Notes under the pieces: model-generated
The model's database searches: none
Seen by the model: the letters and a program-made list of their open reading frames with translations, nothing else
Told to the model about the DNA's origin: nothing
Program-made: the position numbers and the translations under genes
In this document: in pieces, positions 45,569 through 54,353 of the stretch
Position numbering within the stretch: position 1 is the stretch's first letter
Layout of the letters: every line of letters starts with the position of its first letter
Source: Marivita cryptomonadis
Lineage (GTDB): Bacteria > Pseudomonadota > Alphaproteobacteria > Rhodobacterales > Rhodobacteraceae
Assembly: GCF_002115725.1 (NCBI RefSeq)
Contig: NZ_JFKD01000018.1
Location: 17,920-81,919 of the forward strand
Direction of reading: 5' to 3'
DNA: 64,000 nt

Positions 45569-46440
45569 CCGTGAGCCCCATCCATAGCCCGGTAAATCCA
45601 GAGAAGCGCCGATTGCGCGCTCTCACTTGTGTGGTGGCAAAGATATTGCCAGCCGGTTACCCGCGACAGGCGTTCCAGCCGGTCTTTGCGTTCAGCCAAC
45701 CGATCAAGATACTGCGTCCGCAGGTCGCCTGCCTTTAGTGTTTCGTGCACAATACCGCCGCCGATGCTTTGGAAGATCGTGCGGCCGTCGAAGGGAAAGC
45801 TCTCTTCGCTTGGATCAAGGATTTGCACCAAGGCACCCCGTACGCCACGGTCGGCCGCTTTGGTCAGGGCGGCTTCGACCGGGGCGGGATCGCCGAGGAA
45901 ATCGGAAAAGAAGATTGCGCGCGATTGCGGGATCATCCCGCGCGCCTCGGGTTCGGCGTAATCGTCGCCATGATCAACGGACAACATCTGTGCCAAGCGT
46001 GTGATCTGTGCCTGACCACGCCGGGGCGGAAGTTCAAATCCGGTCAGCCCAACCCGCTCACCGCCCCTGATCAACAAAATTGCGCTTGCCAGAGCCAGTG
46101 TACGGGCGCGGTCGGCTTTTGTGCTTAGATTGGCGTCGGAGGCAAAGCGCATCGACGCGGCCTGATCAACCCAAACAATGACGCTTTGTGCGATCTGCCA
46201 TTCGCGTTCGCGCACGAATTGCGTGTCGCTGCGGGCGGACCGCCGCCAGTCGATATCGCGGAGAGCATCACCTTGCTGCATGGGGCGGTATTGCCAGAAA
46301 TCATCGCCCAAGCCAGACCGGCGTCGACCGTGTTCGCCCAAGAGGACCGTTCCCGCCAGGTGTTCTGCCCGTGCCAAAAGCGCGGGCAGCTTGGCCGCTT
46401 CTTCTTCCGAGCGTTGACGGAGGGCGGTGATGGTTGTCAC
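45565..46440 (-). CDS. DUF58 domain-containing protein (vWA-like)
   Basis: The 291-aa soluble protein has the DUF58 signature GRRRSGLGDDFWQYRPMQQGDALRDIDWRRSARSD, followed by a vWA-like fold (VIVWVDQAASMRF; RAIFFSDFLGDPAPVEAAL). DUF58 proteins bind MoxR ATPases. It overlaps the MoxR gene upstream and the BatA-like gene downstream by 4 bp each. Confidence 0.93.
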   Translation of the reverse strand: MTTITALRQRSEEEAAKLPALLARAEHLAGTVLLGEHGRRRSGLGDDFWQYRPMQQGDALRDIDWRRSARSDTQFVREREWQIAQSVIVWVDQAASMRFASDANLSTKADRARTLALASAILLIRGGERVGLTGFELPPRRGQAQITRLAQMLSVDHGDDYAEPEARGMIPQSRAIFFSDFLGDPAPVEAALTKAADRGVRGALVQILDPSEESFPFDGRTIFQSIGGGIVHETLKAGDLRTQYLDRLAERKDRLERLSRVTGWQYLCHHTSESAQSALLWIYRAMDGAHG

Positions 46441-47444
46441 GCAGCGGCCTCGGTCGCCACCATGCGGTGGGCCACTTCGTCAATCAGGCTGCCAAGATCC
46501 TCACCACGGGCACGGGCCGAGAACGTGAGCGCCATACGGTGGGTCAAAACGGGGCGGGCCATATTGATCACGTCTTGCGGCGACGGGGCAAGGCGCCCCT
46601 CAAGCAAGGCGCGCGCGCGCACCGTCAGCATCAGCGCTTGTGCAGCACGCGGGCCGGGCCCCCATGCGACAGTGTCTTTGACGCGTTCGCCAGACAACGG
46701 ATCATGCGGACGGAAGGCGCGGACCAGATCGAGAATCATTTCGACCACGGCATCACCGACGGGCATGCGCCGCAGCAGTTTCTGCGCCGCGATCAGTTCG
46801 GCTGAGGTGAACACCTCATAGGCGTCTGCTTCTTCTGCTCCGGTGGTGGCGAGCAGAATTTCCTTTTCTGTCTTGCGGTCGGGATACTGCACGTCGATTT
46901 GCACGAGGAAACGGTCAAGCTGCGCCTCGGGAAGCGGGTAGGTGCCTTCCTGTTCAATCGGGTTCTGGGTCGCCAGAACATGGAACGGCGCATCCAATTT
47001 GCGGGTTTCGCCCGCGACTGTGACGACCTTTTCCTGCATCGCCTGCAACAGCGCCGACTGTGTCCGTGGGCTGGCGCGGTTGATTTCGTCGGCCATCAGG
47101 AGCTGACAGAAGATTGGACCCTGAATGAACTTGAACGCCCTGCTGCCATCGCTTCCGGTTTCCAGAACTTCGGAACCAAGGATGTCGGCGGGCATCAGGT
47201 CGGGGGTGAACTGAACGCGGTTGCCATTCAGGCCCATGACCGTCGACACGGTTTCAACCAGACGGGTTTTTCCAAGGCCGGGAAGGCCGATCAGAAGACC
47301 ATGGCCGCCGCACAATAGCGAGGTCAGCGTCAGTTCGACCACACGTTCCTGACCGATAAAGCGGCGGGTGATTGCGGTCTTGGCCTGCGCCAGCTTGTCT
47401 TCCAGCGCTTCGATCTCTGCGACCAAATCTTCGCCTGTGGCCAT
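46437..47444 (-). CDS. MoxR-family AAA+ ATPase
   Basis: The 335-aa protein has Walker A GLPGLGKT (53-60), Walker [25 protein letters not shown], sensor [22 protein letters not shown] and the C-terminal lid. MoxR ATPases act as chaperone-like partners of vWA proteins. GGGAGACACGTC precedes the ATG. It heads the operon moxR-DUF58-batA/DUF4159-681aa and diverges from the DUF1285 gene. Confidence 0.95.
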   Translation of the reverse strand: MATGEDLVAEIEALEDKLAQAKTAITRRFIGQERVVELTLTSLLCGGHGLLIGLPGLGKTRLVETVSTVMGLNGNRVQFTPDLMPADILGSEVLETGSDGSRAFKFIQGPIFCQLLMADEINRASPRTQSALLQAMQEKVVTVAGETRKLDAPFHVLATQNPIEQEGTYPLPEAQLDRFLVQIDVQYPDRKTEKEILLATTGAEEADAYEVFTSAELIAAQKLLRRMPVGDAVVEMILDLVRAFRPHDPLSGERVKDTVAWGPGPRAAQALMLTVRARALLEGRLAPSPQDVINMARPVLTHRMALTFSARARGEDLGSLIDEVAHRMVATEAAA

Positions 47445-47502
47445 GACGTGTCTCCCTTGCGCATTACGTCTGTTTCAGGAAAGTGTAACGCGCAAAGGGA
47501 AA

Positions 47503-48105
47503 ATGGCAAAAGCAATGAGCGCACAAGATCGTGTTATTCCGTCGGCCGAAGGCATCGCTGCCTCTGTTCGCGCCACCAAGAGCAAAGGTTTGCCGCCGGT
47601 CCATTTGTGGAACCCGCCCTTTTGCGGTGATCTGGACATGCGCATCGCCCGTGACGGGACGTGGTTCTATCTTGGGACACCGATCGGGCGCGCGCCTCTG
47701 GTCAAACTATTCTCGTCGATCCTGCGGAAAGATGGCGACAAATATTTTCTTGTGACCCCTGTCGAAAAAGTGGGCATCACAGTGGATGACGCGCCATTTG
47801 TCGCCACGGATTTTGAAGCTGTGGGTGAGGGCGAGGCGCAGGTTCTGACCTTCACCACCCATGTGGGCGATACGGCTGTTGCGGGGCCGGAGCATCCGAT
47901 CCGGGTCGAGCGGGATGCGGAGACCGGGGAGCCGTCACCTTATGTGCTTGTGCGTGCCAATCTGGAGGCGTTGATCGATCGCAAGAGCTTCTACCGCTTG
48001 GTCGAATGTGGAGCGCATCACATGCTGGATGGTCAAAGCTGGTTTGGTGTCTGGTCGGATGGCGCGTTTTTTCCGATCATTCCTTCGGACGAGCTGCCGG
48101 ATTGA
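47503..48105 (+). CDS. DUF1285 domain-containing protein
   Basis: The 200-aa protein fits DUF1285 ([70 protein letters not shown]). The family is structurally characterised but without known function. The ATG at 47503 has AAAGGGA before it. A second in-frame ATG (47515) is possible. It is followed by a palindrome pair. Confidence 0.92.
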   Translation: MAKAMSAQDRVIPSAEGIAASVRATKSKGLPPVHLWNPPFCGDLDMRIARDGTWFYLGTPIGRAPLVKLFSSILRKDGDKYFLVTPVEKVGITVDDAPFVATDFEAVGEGEAQVLTFTTHVGDTAVAGPEHPIRVERDAETGEPSPYVLVRANLEALIDRKSFYRLVECGAHHMLDGQSWFGVWSDGAFFPIIPSDELPD

Positions 48106-48115
48106 TTGGCGCGGA

Positions 48116-48155
48116 AAGCCGCTTCGAAGCGGCTTAGAAATGCTTTTCGAAAAGC
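48116..48155. repeat. Paired TTCGAA-centred palindromes (copy B)
   Basis: A perfect 20-bp palindrome (48116-48135, centre CTTCGAAG) is followed after 6 bases by a 14-bp one (48142-48155, GCTTTTC-GAAAAGC). The sequence then continues GTTGATCC. It lies between the convergent DUF1285 and sulfotransferase genes. Confidence 0.75.
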
Positions 48156-48177
48156 GTTGATCCTAAAGCTCCTGCCG

Positions 48178-48996
48178 TCAATCACCCAGTTTGGCGTGGA
48201 CTTCGTCGAGGTCGATCTCTCCGATGGGCATCTTGTTCCCAGGATTTTCGAAATCGTATTTGAAGAGCTCGAAATCCTTTTTGTAGATTTCGTAGATCAG
48301 GTGCATCGACAGATCATCAAAATAATCCTCGACCGGATGGGCCCGTTTCGGCCCGTGCCCTTCGCTTTCGTTGAAGCGCGGGATTTCACTTAGGTCGATT
48401 TTCTGTTTCGTTTCAACGTGTTTGAGAACATCAGCCATGCCGTCATTGAAGCTTTCGGTCCAGAAGATGTTGTTATACTGGCCGCCGTTGACGATGAACG
48501 TGCTGATATGGCCTGACATTGCCGACCAGTGAATGTCCGGATCCATCGGGCGGCGCCAGCGAATGGTGTCGCGGGCAAACAGCAGGAAGCGACGGAAGCT
48601 TTTGATCTGATCGAAATCCTGTTTGCCGTCATCGCCGCCGACTTCGATCCCATATTTCTGGATCAGAAGTGGTACAAGGTTGCCCCGATAACGTTTACCG
48701 TTGCGCTGGATGCCGCAAATCTTGTCGAAGAACGAGCTCAGGATGCGGGTATATGGGTTGCGAACGCAGGTGAAGGCATAGGTGTCATGCGCCTGAATGC
48801 GCTGCGTGATCGGGTCTTTCGAGTGGTCCAGCGCCCATTTGTGCAAGCCACTTTGCGCGTCGTGGATGTCGCCGTCAAAAAACGTGCCATGGTCGGAATA
48901 GAACATGATCTGACCAATGGTCGAGCATGCGCATTTCGGGACCACGCGATAAACCATGCTTTCGCTTTCGGTCATCCATGTGCCGGGAAATCCCAT
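48178..48996 (-). CDS. Sulfotransferase family 2 protein
   Basis: The 272-aa protein carries the PAPS-binding 5'-phosphosulfate loop VPKCACSTIGQ (19-29) and the 3'-phosphate motif RNPYTRILSSFFDKI (79-93), typical of carbohydrate sulfotransferases (PF03567 type). It would transfer sulfate from PAPS to a glycan or similar acceptor. The ATG at 48996 has GGAGG just upstream; a longer frame to 49059 is less likely. It diverges from the branching glycosyltransferase across 141 bp, which suggests a shared surface-glycan function. Confidence 0.88.
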   Translation of the reverse strand: MGFPGTWMTESESMVYRVVPKCACSTIGQIMFYSDHGTFFDGDIHDAQSGLHKWALDHSKDPITQRIQAHDTYAFTCVRNPYTRILSSFFDKICGIQRNGKRYRGNLVPLLIQKYGIEVGGDDGKQDFDQIKSFRRFLLFARDTIRWRRPMDPDIHWSAMSGHISTFIVNGGQYNNIFWTESFNDGMADVLKHVETKQKIDLSEIPRFNESEGHGPKRAHPVEDYFDDLSMHLIYEIYKKDFELFKYDFENPGNKMPIGEIDLDEVHAKLGD

Positions 48997-49137
48997 CGTT
49001 CTGCCGCCTCCAGCCTCGTTCCGGGCTCTTGTCGTCCGGTAACGTATACAAAAAATCAAAGAAAGTCGGTTTATTCAATCTCTGAACACGCTTATCACTA
49101 CAAGAACGAGGTAAAAGTTGGGCAAATGAAGAGCTGA

Positions 49138-50715
49138 ATGGCGAATATTGCCTTCATACTACTGTGTCACAAGGACCCGGACGCAATCATCCGACAGGCG
49201 CTGAGCCTGACAGCGGTCGGAGATTATTTATCCATCCATTTCGATGCCCGCGCTGACGCAGCGGCCTACACGGCGATCCATACGGCGCTGTCGGACAACC
49301 CAAACGTCACCTTCGCCAAGAAGCGAATCAAGTGTGGCTGGGGAGAATGGTCGCTGGTGCAGGCGACACTCTACGCCGTCGAAGCGGCGGTCGAGGCGTT
49401 TCCCCGTGCAACCCATTTCTACATGCTGTCGGGGGATTGCCAGGCGATCAAGACCGCCGAGTATGCGCATGCGTATCTGGACCGTATGGATGCGGACTTC
49501 ATCGAAAGCTTTGACTTTTTCGCGTCGGACTGGATCAAGACCGGAATGAAGGAAGAGCGGCTGATCTACCGCCACTATTTCAACGAGCGCACTCAAAAGT
49601 GGATCTTTTATCAAAGCTTCAATCTGCAGAGAAAGCTGGGATTGAAACGCAAGGTTCCTGAAGATCTCGAGATTCAGATCGGCAGCCAATGGTGGTGTCT
49701 GCGGCGTCGGACGATTGAGGCGATCCTCGATTTCGTCAGGCAGCGACGGGATGTTATGCGCTTTTTCAGCACCACATGGATCCCTGACGAGACCTTTTTT
49801 CAAACTCTTGTGCGGCACCTCGTGCCCGAAAACGAGATCGAATGCCGGACGCTGACCTTTCTGATGTTCTCGGATTACGGGATGCCGGTCACCTTTTACA
49901 ACGACCATTATGATCTTCTACTCAGCCAGGATTTCCTGTTTGCCCGCAAGATCAGCCCAGAGGCCTTGCTCTTGAAGGAGCGGCTTGGGTCACTTTATTC
50001 GGCAAAGGGTGCGAATTTCCAAATCTCGAACGAAGGTCGGTCGCTTTACAAGTTTCTGACCGGCAAGGGCCGCATTGGCCGCCGCTTTGCGCCGCGGTTC
50101 TGGGAAACCGAGAGCACGCTTGGGCGAGAACGCGAGTTGCTGATCGTGGTCTGCAAGAAATGGCATGTGGCCAAGCGGCTTGTCTCGCGTATCCGACAGC
50201 AGACGAACGTTCCTTGCATTGAATACCTGTTCAACGAGGAGCAGACAGACCTGCCGGATATGGGAGGCATTCAATCGACGCTCGGCAAGCGGCACCGCCA
50301 TCGGCGGTCGCTGATGCGGATGCTATTCGACTATTTCGACTCAGATCGCATGGTGGTCTGCATGGACCCGGGCAATCTTGACCTGCTTGAGGATTTTTGT
50401 CGCGACCGCGCAACGACTCGGCTTCTCGAGGTCAATTGCACTTTCACGGATGATTATCTGATCGGTCATGCGATGCGTGTCGGTCTGGCTGGAGAACGCA
50501 CGCCGCAGGAAACGCTGGAGCGACTCTTGCCGACGATCCGCAATGACATCGTGCATGAAAGCGACCGGATTCGCGATGCCGAGTTCGAAAATCACCTGCG
50601 TATCCGCGAAGAAGACAGCATTGAGGCCAACGCTGCGGCTTTAGCCAGCTTTTTGGCGATCCCATCAGAGCAAGCGCTTGAAATCGCACGTTCGGACCAT
50701 CTTTTTGCAGACTGA
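49138..50715 (+). CDS. Core-2/I-branching (GT14) glycosyltransferase with C-terminal DUF5928 domain
   Basis: The 525-aa protein has an N-terminal GT14 domain of about 270 residues (IAFILLCHKDPDAIIRQAL; IHFDARADAAAYTAI; FYMLSGDCQAIKT; GSQWWCLRRRTIEAILDF; WIPDETFFQTLVRH). A second domain (ELLIVVCKKWHVAKRLVSRI; FDSDRMVVCMDPGNLDLL) matches the DUF5928 extension found in Rhodobacterales. GT14 enzymes add branching GlcNAc or xylose residues. The acceptor is unknown. The second domain looks like a P-loop kinase or sulfotransferase-like fold, but I cannot name it. Confidence 0.85.
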   Translation: MANIAFILLCHKDPDAIIRQALSLTAVGDYLSIHFDARADAAAYTAIHTALSDNPNVTFAKKRIKCGWGEWSLVQATLYAVEAAVEAFPRATHFYMLSGDCQAIKTAEYAHAYLDRMDADFIESFDFFASDWIKTGMKEERLIYRHYFNERTQKWIFYQSFNLQRKLGLKRKVPEDLEIQIGSQWWCLRRRTIEAILDFVRQRRDVMRFFSTTWIPDETFFQTLVRHLVPENEIECRTLTFLMFSDYGMPVTFYNDHYDLLLSQDFLFARKISPEALLLKERLGSLYSAKGANFQISNEGRSLYKFLTGKGRIGRRFAPRFWETESTLGRERELLIVVCKKWHVAKRLVSRIRQQTNVPCIEYLFNEEQTDLPDMGGIQSTLGKRHRHRRSLMRMLFDYFDSDRMVVCMDPGNLDLLEDFCRDRATTRLLEVNCTFTDDYLIGHAMRVGLAGERTPQETLERLLPTIRNDIVHESDRIRDAEFENHLRIREEDSIEANAAALASFLAIPSEQALEIARSDHLFAD

Positions 50716-50726
50716 GGACATGCCGC

Positions 50727-51098
50727 ATGGGCTATAGCTATGACGACCAGAACATCTTCGCCAAAATCCTGCGCGGCGAGATCCCGAATGCCACCGTGCT
50801 TGAAACCGAACACACGCTGGCGTTCCGGGACATTCAGCCGCAAGCGCCGGTGCATGTGCTGGTGATCCCCAAAGGGCCGTATGTGTGCTACGACCAATTC
50901 GTGCTTGAGGCGAGCGATGCCGAGATCGTGGATTTCAATCGGACTGTGGGTGAGGTCGTGAAAGCCGAAGGGTTGCAGTCGGGCGGATACCGGATCATCT
51001 CGAACGCTGGTGAAGCCGGCGTGCAGGAGGTGCCGCATCTGCATGTCCACGTGCTTGGCGGACGGGGGCTAGGTCGGATGCTGCAACCGGCGCGGTGA
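50727..51098 (+). CDS. HIT-family nucleotide hydrolase
   Basis: The 123-aa protein has FAKILRGEIPNATVLE, FRDIQPQAPVHVLVIPKGPY and the histidine triad HLHVHVLGGRGLGRML, marking an HinT-like purine nucleoside phosphoramidase. The correct ATG is 50727; an out-of-frame ATG lies 8 bases upstream (50719). It starts 11 bp after the glycosyltransferase stop. Confidence 0.95.
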   Translation: MGYSYDDQNIFAKILRGEIPNATVLETEHTLAFRDIQPQAPVHVLVIPKGPYVCYDQFVLEASDAEIVDFNRTVGEVVKAEGLQSGGYRIISNAGEAGVQEVPHLHVHVLGGRGLGRMLQPAR

Positions 51099-51161
51099 AG
51101 GCTTTTTGAAAAGCCTTTAGCCACAATTTCTAAATTGCGGGCCAGCGTTTTGGAAAACGCT
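51098..51161. repeat. Palindrome cluster between HIT and ABC genes (copy C)
   Basis: Three short hairpins follow one another: 9-bp arms (51098-51106/51109-51117), 6-bp arms (51124-51129/51132-51137) and 8-bp arms AGCGTTTT/AAAACGCT (51144-51151/51154-51161). GATCC follows, as in copy B. The first arms begin inside the HIT stop. It lies between convergent genes. Confidence 0.7.
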
Positions 51162-51176
51162 GATCCGTTCATGGTG

Positions 51177-52094
51177 TCAGGCCGAGCGTGTCAGAGACAA
51201 GAACACGTCTTCCAAATCAGCCTGTTCGGTGCGGACATCGCGGATGCGCACGCCATTGTCGCGCAGCATTGAAAGTACATCTTCCGCGGAAGTCTGGCGG
51301 GCGCGGTAGGTAACTGCAATTGTGCCGTCGTCGCGCGTCGTTACACCGATGCCGTCCACTTCGGGAAGCGGGCCCACCGCGCTGTCGGGCTGTATGACCA
51401 TTGTCTTGGCGTCCAGCGCCCCCAGCAGATTGCTGGTGCTGTCGCGGGCCACCACTTCGCCATGGTTGATGATTGCGATCTCGTCGCACATTTCTTCGGC
51501 CTCTTCGAGGTAATGCGTGGTCAGGATGATCGTCATGCCCGAATCGCGGTTCAGCTTGCGCACATTGGTCCAGAGCATCTGGCGCAGCTCGATATCCACA
51601 CCGGCTGTCGGTTCATCTAGTACAAGCACATGCGGTCTGTGTACCAATGCCTTGCCCAGCAGCAAGCGCCTCCGCATGCCGCCTGAAAGCGTCCGGGCAT
51701 AGGCCTCGGCCTTGTCGGTGAGGCCGATCATTTCGAGAATTTCGTCAGAACGGCGCTGCACTTTGGGGACGCCGTAGAGCCCCGCCTGCACCTCCAAAGC
51801 CCCGCGCGGCGTGAAGAACGGGTCTAGGTTCAGCTCTTGCGGCATCACGCCTATGGCTGCACGAGACTGGCGTGGGTTCACATCTTGATCCCAGCCCCAG
51901 ATCGTCACTTTGCCTGTGCTTTTGGTCACCAGACCTGCCAGAATATTGATGAGCGTCGATTTTCCGGCTCCGTTCGGCCCTAGAAGGCCAAAGACTGATC
52001 CGCGTGGAACGTTCAGGTTGATGCCTTTCAGGGCGTCTTTGCCTCCGGAATAAGTCTTTTTCAGCCCTTCGATCTCAATGGCGTGCTGTGTCAT
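51177..52094 (-). CDS. ABC transporter ATP-binding protein (ABC-2 type, orphan)
   Basis: The 305-aa protein has Walker A GLLGPNGAGKSTLIN, the Q-loop, signature SGGMRRRLLLGKAL, Walker B VLVLDEPTAGVD and the H-loop LTTHYLEEAEEM. A C-terminal regulatory domain seen in CcmA/NodI-type exporters follows. No ABC-2 permease gene lies beside it: the neighbours are a HIT gene and a divergent zinc-finger gene. The permease must be elsewhere. The ATG at 52094 is preferred over 52136, which adds an Arg-rich leader. Confidence 0.92.
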   Translation of the reverse strand: MTQHAIEIEGLKKTYSGGKDALKGINLNVPRGSVFGLLGPNGAGKSTLINILAGLVTKSTGKVTIWGWDQDVNPRQSRAAIGVMPQELNLDPFFTPRGALEVQAGLYGVPKVQRRSDEILEMIGLTDKAEAYARTLSGGMRRRLLLGKALVHRPHVLVLDEPTAGVDIELRQMLWTNVRKLNRDSGMTIILTTHYLEEAEEMCDEIAIINHGEVVARDSTSNLLGALDAKTMVIQPDSAVGPLPEVDGIGVTTRDDGTIAVTYRARQTSAEDVLSMLRDNGVRIRDVRTEQADLEDVFLSLTRSA

Positions 52095-52170
52095 TGCTGT
52101 CTCTTGCTCCCGTGGCCGCGTCGTCTTAAACCGCACCTAGTGGAAATTCCGAACGAAGGAAACGCAGCAG

Positions 52171-52356
52171 ATGGCTACGCAAGCGCCCGAAACCAAGATC
52201 GTGGACAGCTACCGCATCGCCTGTGATGGCGGCGAAGGGGCCTTGGGGCACCCGCGCGTCTGGCTGCAAATCCCGCACGACACGGGTTGGGTCGAGTGCG
52301 GCTATTGCGATGCGAAATACATCCACACGGATTTCGCTGACCAACAGGACCCGTGA
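52171..52356 (+). CDS. Small zinc-finger domain protein (zf-CHCC type)
   Basis: The 61-aa protein has a Cys-His-Cys-Cys zinc site: Cys in RIACDGG, His in [10 protein letters not shown] and ECGYCDAKY near the C-terminus. It resembles the NDUFS6-like small zinc protein (PF10276) found with complex I or as a free protein in alphaproteobacteria. It is coupled to the following membrane gene through a GTGA overlap. Confidence 0.9.
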   Translation: MATQAPETKIVDSYRIACDGGEGALGHPRVWLQIPHDTGWVECGYCDAKYIHTDFADQQDP

Positions 52357-52979
52357 CGCCAAAACGGTTTTGCGCGGCGCTTCTGGCGCTGGCTGTCTGT
52401 GTGACGATTGTCACACGGGTCTGGCTGCGGATCGATCGGTATGACATCGGGCTGATCGACACGCTGGCGTTCAACTATCGGTATTTTACCATCTGGACGA
52501 ACACACTGGTCGGTTTGACCTGTGCTTGGGTTGCGCTGGGCGGACGCGAGCCGGCCAAGGTGCAAAGTGGTCTGCTGCTGTCGATATCAATGGTCGCCAT
52601 CGTCTATCATGTGCTGCTTGCGCATCTACGGGACTATCAGGGTATCGACATGGTGATCGACCTGATGCTGCACACCCTGATCCCGCTGGGCTTTGCGGGC
52701 TATTGGCTGGTGTTCGTGCAGAAAGCCGATCTGAGCTTTCCCGACATTTTGCCGTGGCTGATCCTGCCGTTGCTTTATTGTATTGTGGCCATGGTGCGTG
52801 CCGGGTTCTTCGATGGGCGCTACCCTTACCATTTCCTGAACCTGAGCGACCTTGGACCGCTGCGCACGGGGATCAACATCTTTGGTTTGCTGGTGGTGTT
52901 CTCGGGCTTTGGAGCACTGATTGTTTGGGCGGGACAACGGTTGGGCCACCGTCCCGCCTTTGCTGGAACCGCCCTTTAG
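52353..52979 (+). CDS. Pr6Pr-family membrane protein
   Basis: The 208-aa protein starts at a GTG overlapping the zinc-finger stop. It has about six membrane helices ([100 protein letters not shown]). This pattern, with [13 protein letters not shown] and [10 protein letters not shown], fits the Pr6Pr/FAR-17a-like family. Function is unknown in bacteria. Confidence 0.85.
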   Translation: MTPKRFCAALLALAVCVTIVTRVWLRIDRYDIGLIDTLAFNYRYFTIWTNTLVGLTCAWVALGGREPAKVQSGLLLSISMVAIVYHVLLAHLRDYQGIDMVIDLMLHTLIPLGFAGYWLVFVQKADLSFPDILPWLILPLLYCIVAMVRAGFFDGRYPYHFLNLSDLGPLRTGINIFGLLVVFSGFGALIVWAGQRLGHRPAFAGTAL

Positions 52980-53491
52980 CTGATCGGGATCGGCGCAGGC
53001 CCACAGGGCAGCACTGGCGTGTTATCGTCTGGCCCGGTCAGGAATTGCAGCACCTTTTCGCCAGACCATGCCGTGATCTCGCGCCCCTGATTGTCCAACC
53101 CGCTGCCGATCACTGTGCCGGTTTCGTTGTTGAGTGTATGATAAAGCACGTTCGCTTCCATCCCGTTTTCGCAGATCAGGCTGGCGCGCCCCGGGGTCTG
53201 CGGCCCTCCCGCGACCCATTCGCCATTGCAGGCCGTGCCGTCGTCGAGAAAGCCGATGACAATGCCGGTGTCCCAGCCATGCGCCTGACCGTCGAAATAG
53301 ACGCCGTCGGTCCCGATGCAGGCCAACGCGCGTACGCAATTTGCTTTGTCGTAAGGGACATTCTCGCAGACCGGCAGGCTGGCTTTTGGGTTGGTTTTGG
53401 GACTCAGCCCATCAAGGTTTAGGGTCTCATTGGCCATCGCGGCCTGACTCAGGAATAGAATCGAAACACCAAGGAACGCATCACGCAGCAT
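52976..53491 (-). CDS. Secreted protein of unknown function with conserved cysteines
   Basis: The 171-aa protein has a signal peptide (MLRDAFLGVSILFLSQAAMA) and a mature domain with several cysteines (LPVCENV, ANCVRALACIG, TACNGEW, LICENG, VLPCGPAP), suggesting disulfide bonds in the periplasm. I do not recognise a family. The ATG at 53491 gives the signal peptide; the frame extends upstream to 53590 without one. It converges on the Pr6Pr gene with a 4-bp overlap of stops. Confidence 0.75.
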   Translation of the reverse strand: MLRDAFLGVSILFLSQAAMANETLNLDGLSPKTNPKASLPVCENVPYDKANCVRALACIGTDGVYFDGQAHGWDTGIVIGFLDDGTACNGEWVAGGPQTPGRASLICENGMEANVLYHTLNNETGTVIGSGLDNQGREITAWSGEKVLQFLTGPDDNTPVLPCGPAPIPIS

Positions 53492-53649
53492 ACGGCCTCC
53501 ACACCAAGAAAAAGCATAACACCGCAGAGATAGGCTGCCGGATATGACCTGCCAATGACCGTGCGTGCGTAGATATGCCCGAATATGCAATTATCCCCCG
53601 TCTTGCTTTGGTGGACTCCGCATCGGTGTCGCTAAAGCGCGTCTATGTA

Positions 53650-54162
53650 TCAGCCATGGGATTTTGCGAAACGCCCACGCATGATCTGAATCCCGTCGAA
53701 TCCCCACATAACCGTCAACCCGATCCCGAGAAGCACGGCGTTGTAACTGAAAATGTTTCCGGATGCGCCGACGGATGTTGCGAGGAAGAGCATCACAATG
53801 AACGCGATGAGATAGAACAAGCCGCGCACAGGCCGTCCGGCTGGATAACAGTGGAGGCCGAGAAATCCGCCGAAATACCAAAGTGCGCCGGTTGCCACAC
53901 GCTGTCCTACGCTTGTTTTGGCTTTGGTGGAGGGCGGCGGCGGGGGTGTCCCGGCGCCGCAGTTCGCACAATTCGGCACATCAAGAGCAACGGATGATCC
54001 GCAATAGGCGCAGGCGGTGGCAGGCTGCCTTTGCACACGCTTCAAGGTATTGAGGCCGAACGCGACAAGACCTTTCAAAGGGCCATTTTTCAGATGTGCG
54101 GAAACACTGGTCTGCACGGTATCCAAAAAGGTTTTGTGACTCTCATGATGGGACTGAAACAT
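53650..54162 (-). CDS. Zinc-ribbon and TM2-like membrane protein
   Basis: The 170-aa protein has an N-terminal helix (SHKTFLDTVQTSVSAHLKN), a zinc ribbon CAYCGSSVALDVPNCANCG with a Pro-rich linker, and then two membrane helices of TM2 type (GGFLGLHCYPAGRPVRGLFYLIAF; YNAVLLGIGLTVMWGFDGIQI). The start at 54162 has AAGAAAGGGC upstream. TM2 proteins are of unknown function in bacteria. It diverges from polA. Confidence 0.8.
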   Translation of the reverse strand: MFQSHHESHKTFLDTVQTSVSAHLKNGPLKGLVAFGLNTLKRVQRQPATACAYCGSSVALDVPNCANCGAGTPPPPPSTKAKTSVGQRVATGALWYFGGFLGLHCYPAGRPVRGLFYLIAFIVMLFLATSVGASGNIFSYNAVLLGIGLTVMWGFDGIQIMRGRFAKSHG

Positions 54163-54353
54163 CGCATGCCCTTTCTTAAATATCACTGACAGCGATAGAA
54201 AACGAATGCGGCGGCCTTTGGTCCAAAGCGCGCCCATTTGCGGGAAAAGCAGCGCGCAGGGTTGTGGCATCCCATTGGCATGTGCAGCGGCACTGGCCCC
54301 CCTCTGCAATCCGTGGCAGAACCGCAGGTGAATGCAAAAACAGGGCGCGCGAC

